Made by a program: the position numbers and the translations under genes. The notes below the pieces were generated by a model that worked only from the letters and a program-made list of their open reading frames with translations, did not search any database and was not told the origin of the DNA. A stretch of 56,428 nt of DNA from Pseudomonadota bacterium (GTDB taxonomy: Bacteria > Bdellovibrionota_B > Oligoflexia > Oligoflexales > CAIYRB01). Shown here piece after piece: positions 23,403 through 31,901 of this stretch. Location: positions 1-56,428 of the forward strand of contig JAPLFY010000110.1 in the NCBI GenBank assembly GCA_026390435.1. Reading direction: 5' to 3'. How positions within the stretch are numbered: position 1 is the first letter of the stretch; the number at the start of each line of letters is the position of its first letter.

Positions 23403-23930
23403 ATGAGAAAAAAAACAATTCAAATCCTTTTTTTGGGATCGGCTTTATTGGTAGGTGCGGGTGCGAGTGTTGGTTCGGCGGCAGATACGGAGAATGCGCC
23501 CTCCAGTCATGATTGGGCATGCCCAGCAATGGGCAACGGACAGATGATGGGCGCTCACGGAGCTCAGTGGCTTAGGGAGCTCAAGAGGGAAACTATTGAA
23601 GGGCGAATTGAGGACGTTCATGTGCAAGAAGCTTGTATGGGAGAGCATCATGGCCTGCATTTAAAAGTGCGCCGCGGTGACACTACCTATAACGTTCATT
23701 TAGGGCCTACCAGCGTTGTCGATGACCGGAAATTTCGCTTCGCCTTGGGCGATGATATTCGGGTAAATGGCGCATTTTACGAAGCCAATGGCGAGAAATT
23801 CATTGTCGCGTTTACCGTCGAAAAAGGTCAACAAAAACTCATCTTGCGCGATGAAGATGGTCGGCCTACTTGGACAGCTGCGCGAGGTCGGATGCAAGGG
23901 CGTCGAGTTAAATCGGCACCTGCACATTGA
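23403..23930 (+). CDS. Exported OB-fold-like protein of unknown function
   Basis: 175 residues with a clear Sec signal peptide (MRKKTIQILFLGSALLVGAG, cleavage after GSAA-type residues near 28). The mature part starts with a Met/His/Cys-rich stretch (WACPAMGNGQMMGAHG, EACMGEHHG) that could bind metal, then a compact beta-rich domain (YNVHLGPTSVVDD, LGDDIRVNGAFYEANG) ending ILRDEDGRPTWTA. The last part resembles small OB-fold periplasmic proteins. GGGAGG upstream. First gene of the hydrogenase operon; a periplasmic partner for a cytoplasmic hydrogenase operon is unexpected and its role is open. Confidence 0.75.
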   Translation: MRKKTIQILFLGSALLVGAGASVGSAADTENAPSSHDWACPAMGNGQMMGAHGAQWLRELKRETIEGRIEDVHVQEACMGEHHGLHLKVRRGDTTYNVHLGPTSVVDDRKFRFALGDDIRVNGAFYEANGEKFIVAFTVEKGQQKLILRDEDGRPTWTAARGRMQGRRVKSAPAH

Positions 23931-23966
23931 TCAAGCCCAACTTCCCTTTGGAAAGGATGGCATGCT

Positions 23967-26393
23967 ATGGCAGCCAGAAGTCAGCAGTCGTACATCCAGT
24001 GGTTTGAGGATATCTGTTACAAGGATGTGGCTAGGGTAGGTGGTAAAAACGCCTCCCTTGGTGAGATGTTCCGTGAGCTAGGTCAAGAGGGTATAACAGT
24101 TCCGCCCGGCTTTGCCGTAACTGTGGAGGCATATTGGCGTCATATTGACGCCAACAAGCTTCGCAGCAAGATTGAGGAGTTGTTGATTTCTCTATCCAAG
24201 CGTCCAGATGATTTGCCAAAAATCGCACAGGATTTACGCCACTTAATCCTTGAGGCGCCACTTCCCATTGATCTTGTCCGCAGCGTCACTCAGGCCTATG
24301 ACGAGTTGTCTGAGCGTTGTGGAGAACTGGCGGACGTAGCCGTTCGCAGCAGCGCCACTGCTGAGGATTTGCCAACTGCGAGTTTCGCCGGCCAGCAGGA
24401 AACATTTCTCCATGTGCAAGGTCAAAATGCTCTACTTGAAACGTTGCGCCAGTGCTTCGCATCTTTGTTTACTGATCGAGCTATATCGTACCGCACGGAT
24501 AAAAAATTCGAACACCTTAAGGTAGGGCTTTCCGTCGGCATTCAGCGCATGGTGAGGTCCGATCTCGCTGCGGCTGGCGTGATGTTTACCCTCGACACAG
24601 AGACGGGTGCGAGAGACGTAGTGCTGATCAACTCATCCTACGGACTCGGTGAGGCTGTGGTTCAGGGTGCTGTAAATCCTGATGAATTTTATGTTTTTAA
24701 GCCGACGCTACTGCAAGGTAAAAAGGCTATCTTGCATAAGCGCGCTGGTAGTAAAGAGTTCAAACTAGTGTACGACACAGGTGCTGGACGACGTACGCGC
24801 ATCGAATCTGTCGCCGTGGTAGATCGAGAGCGCATGTCGTTATCCGATGAGGATATTCTGCAGTTGTCGCAGTGGGCTTGCCGTATCGAAAAGCATTACA
24901 GCGACAAGCTTGGCGTGCCTACGCCGATGGACATCGAGTGGGCCAAGGATGGTTTAACGGGTAGGCTGTTTATACTGCAGGCTCGCCCCGAAACGGTTCA
25001 TTCGCAGCGAGGGGCGCTGAAGATCGATGTTTATTCTCTAGACGCTGCTATTCGAGAAAAAGCGAAAGTCATTTTGCGGGGAAGAGCAGTTGGAGACCGC
25101 ATCGGTGTTGGTTTAGTGCGTGTTATAGATGATCCTCGGCATTTGGACCAGCTGCAGCAGGGAGAGGTTTTAGTCGCCCAAAAAACTGATCCTGATTGGG
25201 AACCAGCTATGAAACGGGCTGCAGCCATCATTACCGATCGTGGTGGGCGTACGTGCCATGCTGCCATAGTTAGTCGTGAGTTGGGTATTCCTGCAGTTGT
25301 TGGTTGTGAGTATGCCACCTCGTTACTCAAGATAGGCCAAAATGTCACTGTCTCCTGTGCGGAAGGTGATACAGGGACAATTTTCGACGGTCTACTTCCG
25401 TTTACGCGTCAAGCGGTGGATGCTTCGACTCTCAGGCCGACCTTTACAAATATCATGCTCAATGTAGCGAATCCGGACGAAGCGCTGCGTCTTGGCCTAC
25501 TGCCCAGCGACGGCGTCGGCTTAGCGCGGATGGAGTTTATTATCAGCCACGCGATTAAAGTTCATCCGATGGCCCTGGTAAAATATGATGATTTTCCCGA
25601 TTGTGAAGAAAAGCGTGAAATCGACAAAATTACCAAGGGATGTCTGCGTCGCTCGGATTACTTTGTCGATAAGCTGGCTGAGGGCGTCGGGATGATAGCT
25701 GCGGGCTTTTACCCGCGTGAAGTAATCATTCGCTTTAGTGATTTTAAAACGAACGAATATGCTGGGCTTCTCGGCGGTAAATTCTTTGAACCAGTCGAAG
25801 AGAACCCAATGCTCGGATTCCGCGGAGCCTCACGTTATTACCATGAACGATATCGACTTGGGTTTGCATTGGAGTGCGCTGCCATTCGGCGCGTCCGAGA
25901 TGATTTCGGTCTAACAAACGTTAAGGTGATGATTCCATTCTGCCGGACTGTTGCCGAAGGTCGCAAAGTGATCGCTGAGATGGCGCAAAATGGTCTGAAG
26001 CGAGGTGAGGCTGGTCTGGAAATTTACGTTATGTGTGAAATCCCAAGTAATATCATTCTTGCTGACGAGTTCTCAGAGATCTTCGATGGTTTTTCTATTG
26101 GATCAAATGATTTAACCCAGCTGATCCTGGGAGTCGACCGCGATTCCGAGATTGTGGCCTCACTCTTTGATGAGCGCAACAAAGCCGTCACCTCTATGAT
26201 TGAAACTGTAATAGAGAAGGCTCATGCCAAAGGTCGTAAGGTTGGGATTTGTGGCCAGGCTCCAAGCGACTACCCAGAGTTTGCCAGTATGTTGGTGCGG
26301 TTCGGTATTGATAGTATATCGCTGAGTCCGGACAGTTATGTGCGTACCGCAAGGATGATTGCACAATTAGAAGAGACTGGCCATGACCGTTAG
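23967..26393 (+). CDS. ppsA: Phosphoenolpyruvate synthase
   Basis: 808 residues, near the 792 of E. coli PpsA. Converts pyruvate, ATP and water to PEP, AMP and phosphate. Domains: ATP-grasp (1-340; GGKNASLGEMF, AVRSSATAEDLPTASFAGQQ, LFILQARPETV), phosphohistidine domain (about 375-480; GGRTCHAAIVSRELGIP, catalytic histidine near 431) and PEP-binding TIM barrel (about 490-800; GFRGASRYY, GSNDLTQLILGVDRDS, GICGQAPSDYP). All expected motifs are intact. Located immediately before the hydrogenase beta gene (23-base gap), coupling gluconeogenesis to hydrogenase expression. Confidence 0.96.
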   Translation: MAARSQQSYIQWFEDICYKDVARVGGKNASLGEMFRELGQEGITVPPGFAVTVEAYWRHIDANKLRSKIEELLISLSKRPDDLPKIAQDLRHLILEAPLPIDLVRSVTQAYDELSERCGELADVAVRSSATAEDLPTASFAGQQETFLHVQGQNALLETLRQCFASLFTDRAISYRTDKKFEHLKVGLSVGIQRMVRSDLAAAGVMFTLDTETGARDVVLINSSYGLGEAVVQGAVNPDEFYVFKPTLLQGKKAILHKRAGSKEFKLVYDTGAGRRTRIESVAVVDRERMSLSDEDILQLSQWACRIEKHYSDKLGVPTPMDIEWAKDGLTGRLFILQARPETVHSQRGALKIDVYSLDAAIREKAKVILRGRAVGDRIGVGLVRVIDDPRHLDQLQQGEVLVAQKTDPDWEPAMKRAAAIITDRGGRTCHAAIVSRELGIPAVVGCEYATSLLKIGQNVTVSCAEGDTGTIFDGLLPFTRQAVDASTLRPTFTNIMLNVANPDEALRLGLLPSDGVGLARMEFIISHAIKVHPMALVKYDDFPDCEEKREIDKITKGCLRRSDYFVDKLAEGVGMIAAGFYPREVIIRFSDFKTNEYAGLLGGKFFEPVEENPMLGFRGASRYYHERYRLGFALECAAIRRVRDDFGLTNVKVMIPFCRTVAEGRKVIAEMAQNGLKRGEAGLEIYVMCEIPSNIILADEFSEIFDGFSIGSNDLTQLILGVDRDSEIVASLFDERNKAVTSMIETVIEKAHAKGRKVGICGQAPSDYPEFASMLVRFGIDSISLSPDSYVRTARMIAQLEETGHDR

Positions 26394-26416
26394 TTTTGGA
26401 CAGGAGGCAACTTTAC

Positions 26417-27586
26417 ATGTCAAGTGCATCTGATCTTGTTGGTAGTTGTTTTCGAGTCAGTTCTGACGTGCTTGGTTTATTGATCAGAGCACTCAAAGAC
26501 GATGGATACATGACGATAGGGCCACGTAAAGTTGCCGAGTCCATCCAACTAGAGGTCATAGATAGTGTCGACGATCTGCCACGAGGCTGGGGTGATCAAC
26601 AGGACGCCGGCTCATATCGCCTGGTAAGGCGTTCCGATTCAGCTTATTTTGGTTACAATCTTGGTGCTGATTCATGGAAGAAATGGTTAGATCCGCGTCG
26701 CAAGTTGTTGTGGCGAGCAAAGCGTGACGGTGAGTCCTGGGAGGCAGAACAGTCGCAGATGCAGGTCCCTAGGATGGCCTTCATCGGTGTGCGGGCGTGT
26801 GAATTGGCAGCAATTAAAGTCCAATTACGCGTTCGCGAAGTCACGCAGGCACATTCAAGCTCGCCTGATGCGCAATCATCCACCTTAAGTGCTGAGGCTC
26901 CGGCAGGAGTCCCCGAAGAGCCTTTTTTAGTCGGGATAAATTGTTCGCAGGCAGCCGCAACTTGTTTTTGCTCCTCGATGCATACGGGTCCAGCTTTCGG
27001 TAGCGGCTGTGACTTGGTGCTTACTGAGGTTATTAATGACGACAATCACAATTTTCTCATTCAAATTCGGACAAAACGCGGAGCAATAATTTCCTCGAAA
27101 TTGCCTTTGCTACCATCTATTGAGGATGATCTTGCTCACATAGATCGCCAAATAGCTAGGGTGTCTGACTCACAATCGCGACAGCTTAATATCTCGAACC
27201 CTGCGGAATTTTTTAGTCGTCGTCTGGAACATTCTCACTGGGACGATGTAGCCACTAGGTGTTTGAGTTGTGCTAATTGCACTCTAGTTTGTCCGACATG
27301 TTTTTGTTCAACCGTCGAAGATACTACCGATGTGAAAAACGCTGTAGCCGAACGATGGTTGCGCTGGGATTCTTGTTTTCATTTAGACTTTAGTTTTATT
27401 CACGGCGGTAGTGTGAGGTCCTCGACACGCTCCAGGTACCGGCAGTGGCTGACACACAAACTGGGCACTTGGCATGAGCAATTTGGTAGCTCTGGCTGTG
27501 TTGGTTGTGGTCGCTGTATAGCTTGGTGTCCAGTCGGCATCGATTTGACCGCTGAGGTTAAATCTCTGTCGCAGCCGACCCAGTGA
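26417..27586 (+). CDS. hydB: Group 3b-type [NiFe] hydrogenase beta subunit (4Fe-4S dicluster)
   Basis: 389 residues, homologous to the sulfhydrogenase beta subunit. An N-terminal domain with [14 protein letters not shown] and a cysteine group ([13 protein letters not shown]) precedes two [4Fe-4S] motifs, [16 protein letters not shown] (about 292) and [12 protein letters not shown] (about 363). It relays electrons between the FAD-bearing gamma subunit and the small subunit, or serves as a second electron outlet. Start at 26417 is set by AGGAGG nine bases upstream; that sequence itself lies in a slightly longer open frame beginning at a TTG at 26396. Cytoplasmic, no signal peptide. Confidence 0.92.
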   Translation: MSSASDLVGSCFRVSSDVLGLLIRALKDDGYMTIGPRKVAESIQLEVIDSVDDLPRGWGDQQDAGSYRLVRRSDSAYFGYNLGADSWKKWLDPRRKLLWRAKRDGESWEAEQSQMQVPRMAFIGVRACELAAIKVQLRVREVTQAHSSSPDAQSSTLSAEAPAGVPEEPFLVGINCSQAAATCFCSSMHTGPAFGSGCDLVLTEVINDDNHNFLIQIRTKRGAIISSKLPLLPSIEDDLAHIDRQIARVSDSQSRQLNISNPAEFFSRRLEHSHWDDVATRCLSCANCTLVCPTCFCSTVEDTTDVKNAVAERWLRWDSCFHLDFSFIHGGSVRSSTRSRYRQWLTHKLGTWHEQFGSSGCVGCGRCIAWCPVGIDLTAEVKSLSQPTQ

Positions 27587-27596
27587 AAGGTGGATT

Positions 27597-28076
27597 GTGG
27601 TGACTTTACGAACGATAGACGATCAGATTGCCGATCATCCTTTCTTTGCGGGGTTGGGCTCCGATTTTTTACACTTTATTGCTGGCTGTGGTCGCAACCG
27701 CTATGTCGAAGGTGGCGAGTATTTAGCCCACGAGGGCGATGATGCGAACGCTTTTTTTCTGATTCGGATCGGGAAAATCTCAATAGAAACGAATGTACCT
27801 GGCCGTGGTCCAGTGGTGTTAGAAACCTTTGGAGCTGGCGACATTGCTGGCTGGTCCTGGATTTGTCCGCCTTATAAATGGGCATTTGATGTAGTTGCCC
27901 GTGAGGCCGCGTCATTTATCGAAATCAATGGCCTATGCCTGAGGGGTAAATGTGAAGCTGATCCGGTACTTGGGTATGCGGTCTTGAAACGCTTTGCCGG
28001 GATGATGAGTGAACGTCTGCGGGACACTCGGCTGAGGCTCTTGGATCTTTATGGTAACGATCGCAAAAGAAGTTAA
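27597..28076 (+). CDS. Stand-alone cyclic-nucleotide-binding-domain protein
   Basis: 159 residues containing only a CRP-type cyclic-nucleotide-binding fold ([43 protein letters not shown]) and a C-terminal helix ([24 protein letters not shown]). The helix-turn-helix of CRP/FNR regulators is missing, so it is not a DNA-binding regulator by itself. The phosphate-binding cassette is divergent. Embedded between beta and gamma subunit genes and overlapping the latter by 26 bases, it probably binds the hydrogenase complex as an allosteric or assembly protein; that is inference. Starts with GTG. Confidence 0.85.
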   Translation: MVTLRTIDDQIADHPFFAGLGSDFLHFIAGCGRNRYVEGGEYLAHEGDDANAFFLIRIGKISIETNVPGRGPVVLETFGAGDIAGWSWICPPYKWAFDVVAREAASFIEINGLCLRGKCEADPVLGYAVLKRFAGMMSERLRDTRLRLLDLYGNDRKRS

Positions 28077-28968
28077 TTTCAGCCAAGCTGAAGTCCCACT
28101 CAAAGGCACAGTGGTAGGTGCCGGGGATGGTCATCGCTATTTGCCGAGGGCATATATTGTCTCTGCTAGGAAACGGGAGGCTGCTGATACGGTAACGCTG
28201 ACCCTTAAACCAAAAGACTCGATTACTGATGCATGTCCACTTCCCGAGCCAGGGCAGTTTAATATGCTGTATGTGTTCGCGGTTGGAGAGATTCCGGTTT
28301 CGGTTTGTGGGGTTGAGTCTGACGGCGCCTTTCGACATACAATCCGCCGTGTCGGTGCTGTATCTGCCGCCCTTTGCGATTCCAAAGTTGGCTCCACCGT
28401 CGGTGTCAGAGGTGCTTACGGCGTGGGTTGGCCAGTCGCAAGAATGAAACAACGGTCGCTGATTATTTTGGCTGGAGGCCTTGGTTTGGCCCCATTGCGT
28501 ATGCTGATTCTTCAGGTGGTGCGGAGCCGGGTTGATTTTGCCGATATTACTATCTGTATCGGTGCCCGGACACCAAGTGATGTGCCATTTCTAAGAGAGA
28601 TCCGTAGTTGGCAAAGGTTGAAGTGCGACGCCGGGCTGTTTGACGTTCGCCTGATTGTCGACCGGGCAGATCGCGACTGGCGCGGGGAGGTTGGGGTGGT
28701 GACTGCACTTTTACCACGGTCTCTGACAGCGCCAGAGCTCAGTTTAGCGATGATCTGTGGACCTGAAGTAATGATGCGACATGCAGCGAGTGGCTTAGTG
28801 CGACTTGGTTTGAGCCGTAGCGATATCTATCTGTCTTTAGAGCGAAATATGAAGTGTGCCTTCGGGCAGTGTGGGCATTGTCAGTTCAATAGGTACTTTG
28901 TATGTCGCGACGGTCCCATTTTTTCATTCGAAAAAGTTGCATCATTGCTGAATGTGAAGGACTTGTGA
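28051..28968 (+). CDS. hydG: Group 3b-type hydrogenase gamma subunit (FAD/NAD(P)-binding reductase)
   Basis: 305 residues of the ferredoxin-NADP reductase fold. FAD domain in residues 20-115 ([20 protein letters not shown]), NAD(P) domain from about 130 ([28 protein letters not shown]), and a C-terminal [2Fe-2S] motif [17 protein letters not shown]. It exchanges electrons with NAD(P)H in the cytoplasm. The GGLGLAP loop is typical; NADP versus NAD preference cannot be told by eye. Overlaps the cyclic-nucleotide-binding gene at its start and shares a base with the delta gene (TGATG) at its end, indicating translational coupling. Confidence 0.93.
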   Translation: MVTIAKEVNFSQAEVPLKGTVVGAGDGHRYLPRAYIVSARKREAADTVTLTLKPKDSITDACPLPEPGQFNMLYVFAVGEIPVSVCGVESDGAFRHTIRRVGAVSAALCDSKVGSTVGVRGAYGVGWPVARMKQRSLIILAGGLGLAPLRMLILQVVRSRVDFADITICIGARTPSDVPFLREIRSWQRLKCDAGLFDVRLIVDRADRDWRGEVGVVTALLPRSLTAPELSLAMICGPEVMMRHAASGLVRLGLSRSDIYLSLERNMKCAFGQCGHCQFNRYFVCRDGPIFSFEKVASLLNVKDL

Positions 28969-29777
28969 TGCGCCGTCGAGCTCAAAAAAAATTGGCAGTT
29001 TGGAAGTTCGCCTCATGTGACGGCTGTCAGCTTAGTCTACTCGACTGCGAAGACGAGCTGTTGACCTTGGCCCGGCGCATTAAATTCGCTAACTTTATGG
29101 AGGCAAGTAGTGCTGTAGTGCGTGGGCCCTACGATCTTTCGATCGTAGAAGGATCGATTACAACACCAAGTGACGCGGAACGTATTTTAGATGTCAGGCG
29201 GCGGTCAAAGTTTCTCGTAACTATAGGTGCTTGTGCTACTTCCGGTGGTATTCAAGCGCTCCGCAATTTTGCTGATGTCAAAGAATTCATTTCTATAGTT
29301 TATGCTAGGCCTGAATATATTGAGACTCTAACTAAGTCGACTGGCATTGCTGATCATGTCCACGTGGACTATGAATTGCGCGGATGCCCCGTCAATAAAC
29401 ATCAACTTCTCGAGGTAATTGTCGCCTTTCTAGTGGGGAGGCGGCCAAATATCCCGGCAGAAAGCGTTTGTGTCCAGTGTAAGGAGCGGGGCACCACTTG
29501 TATTTCGGTGGCGCAGGGTGTGCCCTGTATGGGACCAGTGACTCAATCAGGCTGCGGTGCTATTTGCCCAGCATATGGACGGGGTTGCTACGGCTGTTTT
29601 GGGCCTAAGGAAAAGGCAAATGTCGATGCACTAGTCGCGGATTGGCGCCTTCATAAAAGCGTATCAGAGGATCAAACGCGCAGGCTACTACACACATTTA
29701 ATGCCTGGGCCGAGCCGTTTCGCAGCGCAGGTAGCAGTCCTGGTGTGGAACATATAGGGAAGGATCTTCGTGACTAA
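28968..29777 (+). CDS. hydD: Group 3b-type [NiFe] hydrogenase small (delta) subunit
   Basis: 269 residues. Proximal-cluster cysteines lie in [23 protein letters not shown] and [12 protein letters not shown]; further cysteines for the other [4Fe-4S] clusters are in [17 protein letters not shown] and [19 protein letters not shown]. No twin-arginine signal, so the enzyme is cytoplasmic. I start at the ATG at 28968 (AAGG upstream, TGATG overlap with the gamma gene); the frame is open to 28902, but that part is antisense-like and would lie deep in the gamma gene. Overlaps the large-subunit gene by 8 bases. Confidence 0.94.
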   Translation: MRRRAQKKLAVWKFASCDGCQLSLLDCEDELLTLARRIKFANFMEASSAVVRGPYDLSIVEGSITTPSDAERILDVRRRSKFLVTIGACATSGGIQALRNFADVKEFISIVYARPEYIETLTKSTGIADHVHVDYELRGCPVNKHQLLEVIVAFLVGRRPNIPAESVCVQCKERGTTCISVAQGVPCMGPVTQSGCGAICPAYGRGCYGCFGPKEKANVDALVADWRLHKSVSEDQTRRLLHTFNAWAEPFRSAGSSPGVEHIGKDLRD

Positions 29778-31107
29778 GGGTGCAATCAAAACCAAAACCA
29801 TCAAGGTTAACTATCTGGCTCGAGTTGAGGGAGAGGGTGCTCTGTTGGTGCGTCTGCGCGGTAAGGATGTTGAGGATGTGCAACTCAAAATATTTGAGCC
29901 CCCGCGATTTTTTGAAGCTTTTTTGCGTGGTCGCTCTGTACTGGAAACGCCCGATATCACAGCCCGTATCTGCGGTATTTGTCCTGTTGCCTACCAAATG
30001 AGTGCAGTTTACGCGGTAGAGCAAGGCCTCAATGTGATAGTGCCACCACCTATTCATGACCTTAGGCGCCTACTCTACTGCGGCGAGTGGATCGAAAGTC
30101 ATGCTCTGCATGTGTTTATGCTGCATGCACCAGATTTTCTTGGGTATCCAGATGCGGTTGCTATGGCGAAGGATCATGCGCAGAGAGTTGAGCACGGTCT
30201 TGCAATTAAAAAAGCTGGCAATGCAATAGTGGCGTTAGTGGGTGGTCGTGAGATTCATCCAATCAATGTAAAAGTCGGCGGTTTTTACCGCCTTCCTAGC
30301 CGTCGTGAGCTCAACCAGTTAAAGGATCAGCTCAGTGCCGCGCTGGAGCTCGCAGTTGCCAGTACCCTTTGGGTTTCTGGTTTCGACTTTCCGGAATTTG
30401 ATCGCAGTTTGGTTTTGGTCGCATTGCGGTCGACCGATGAATATCCGATGGCTCGTGGACGTATTGCGTCTAATCACGGATTTGATCTTCCAGTCACAGA
30501 ATTTGAGGAGTTTTTTGAGGAAATCCATGTTCCCTATACCAACGCACTACATTCCGTCGTCAAAACAGAAAAAGGTGGGGGTTCATATTTAACTGGTCCG
30601 TTGGCACGCTACGCAATCAGTCGGCAATGGCTCCATGGTCGGGCGGGAGAATTGGCTCTGTCCCTGAATTTAGGATCCGTGGTGACCAACCCTTTCAAAA
30701 GTATCGTCGTTCGTGCCATCGAAATAGTTCACGCGTTAGAGGAAGCTATCAGGATTATTCAATTATACGAGGATACTGCTATTGCCAGTGTTGAGGTTAA
30801 GCTGCGCGCCGGGCAGGGAAGTGCAGCGACAGAGGCTCCGCGAGGACTACTATATCACCGCTATAAATTCGATGCCGGTGGCATTATCTATGATGCCAAG
30901 ATAGTGCCGCCAACGTCTCAGAATCAAAAATCGATCGAAGGTGATTTGCGCAGTTTGCTGCCAAGGTTTTCAGATTTGCCTAAAGCTCAGATGACGCATT
31001 TATGTGAACAAGCCATTCGTAACCATGATCCGTGCATCTCCTGCGCCACGCATTTTTTGAAGCTTGACTTCGAATCAGTGGCAAATGACGCCATAGGACA
31101 TTTATGA
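29770..31107 (+). CDS. hydA: Group 3b-type [NiFe] hydrogenase large (alpha) subunit
   Basis: 445 residues carrying the NiFe site. N-terminal motif [13 protein letters not shown] (about residue 65) and C-terminal DPCISCATH supply the four cysteine ligands. In the first motif the usual downstream histidine is a tyrosine, which I recall in other group 3b enzymes. After the final histidine there is a 17-residue tail that the maturation protease must remove. Catalyses reversible H2 oxidation coupled to NAD(P). GTG start with AAGGA 6 bases upstream. Group 3b is assigned from the four-subunit beta-gamma-delta-alpha order and the dicluster beta subunit. Confidence 0.95.
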   Translation: MTKGAIKTKTIKVNYLARVEGEGALLVRLRGKDVEDVQLKIFEPPRFFEAFLRGRSVLETPDITARICGICPVAYQMSAVYAVEQGLNVIVPPPIHDLRRLLYCGEWIESHALHVFMLHAPDFLGYPDAVAMAKDHAQRVEHGLAIKKAGNAIVALVGGREIHPINVKVGGFYRLPSRRELNQLKDQLSAALELAVASTLWVSGFDFPEFDRSLVLVALRSTDEYPMARGRIASNHGFDLPVTEFEEFFEEIHVPYTNALHSVVKTEKGGGSYLTGPLARYAISRQWLHGRAGELALSLNLGSVVTNPFKSIVVRAIEIVHALEEAIRIIQLYEDTAIASVEVKLRAGQGSAATEAPRGLLYHRYKFDAGGIIYDAKIVPPTSQNQKSIEGDLRSLLPRFSDLPKAQMTHLCEQAIRNHDPCISCATHFLKLDFESVANDAIGHL

Positions 31108-31583
31108 GCATTCTGTTGATTGGTATGGGCAATATGTTTCGCGGTGACGACGGGGCGGGCCTCGTGTTCGCTCGTCGCTTGCTGTCACGATTTAATGCTG
31201 AAGAACACATAGATTTGGAATTTGAAATTCGCGAATCCGATGGTTCGGCATTTTCCTTAATAGAGCTTTGGCGAGGTTGGGAGAGGGTGATGGTGGTGGA
31301 CGCTCTAATAGACGCATCAAGACCACCTGGGCAGATTCTCAGTATAAACGGTTTGCGGGAGGATTTTCCATGGGACCCCTTGAGCGTGTCGACACATGCC
31401 TTTGGTCTAATTGAGGCAATCAAACTCTCTCGCGTGCTGGGGATGCTCCCAAAGGAATTACAGGTGTTAGCGATCGTGGCAGAGAGTTTCGCCATGGGGG
31501 ATGGGCTTAGCCCATCTGTCGATCAGGCGATCGACATGGCGGTCTGTCAGTGGCCGAAGCCAGTTTTTCAAACGTTTCAGTGA
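31104..31583 (+). CDS. Hydrogenase maturation protease
   Basis: 159 residues of the HycI/HyaD/HoxW family of nickel-dependent endopeptidases that clip the C-terminal tail of the large subunit once nickel is in place. The N-terminus [19 protein letters not shown] is diagnostic; the aspartate of RGDDG and one in VVDALI, with the histidine in VSTHAFGL, are the expected nickel ligands. ATG overlaps the end of the large-subunit gene by 4 bases, as expected for its dedicated protease. Confidence 0.92.
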   Translation: MSILLIGMGNMFRGDDGAGLVFARRLLSRFNAEEHIDLEFEIRESDGSAFSLIELWRGWERVMVVDALIDASRPPGQILSINGLREDFPWDPLSVSTHAFGLIEAIKLSRVLGMLPKELQVLAIVAESFAMGDGLSPSVDQAIDMAVCQWPKPVFQTFQ

Positions 31584-31610
31584 TAAAAAAAGCAGGGAGG
31601 TCGAGAAATC

Positions 31611-31877
31611 ATGCATGAATTTTCCATTATGAATAACTTAATGAATCAGATCAGAGAATTAGCTAATCACGAAGGTGGTGGCCGAATAGTTGGAGTGAAG
31701 GTGCGATTTGGTGCCTTGTCAGGAATGTCTTCCGAGCATTTTCGGGAGCATTTTATTGCTATAGCTGATCATAGCATTGGGTCAGGTGTAGTGCTGCACA
31801 TGGAATCATCTCAGGATATTTATGATCCTAACGCAACAGCTATCGTTTTAGATGGAATCGAAATTGAGACGAATTGA
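31611..31877 (+). CDS. hypA: HypA nickel chaperone lacking the zinc domain
   Basis: 88 residues against about 113 in normal HypA. The nickel-binding start MHEFSIM (residues M1, H2, E3) and the core VGVKVRFGALSGMSSEHFREHF are normal. After VVLHMES the protein goes directly to the C-terminal strand (AIVLDGIEIETN); the two CxxC pairs of the zinc loop are missing and the protein has no cysteine. The reading frame is clean on both sides, so this is an internal deletion, not a frameshift. AGGGAGG upstream. HypA normally delivers nickel with HypB, which is not encoded here. Confidence 0.9.
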   Translation: MHEFSIMNNLMNQIRELANHEGGGRIVGVKVRFGALSGMSSEHFREHFIAIADHSIGSGVVLHMESSQDIYDPNATAIVLDGIEIETN

Positions 31878-31901
31878 TCCCTAAACCAGGTTGAGTTCAC
31901 T

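Noticed and set aside
29770-31107. Tyrosine in place of the usual histidine in the first NiFe motif as a sign of an inactive enzyme
   Set aside because: All four cysteine ligands are present, and to my knowledge this tyrosine occurs in other group 3b enzymes.
31611-31877. Frameshift as the cause of the short HypA
   Set aside because: Both the part before and the part after the missing zinc loop are in the same frame and keep family motifs, so a clean internal deletion is the simpler reading.
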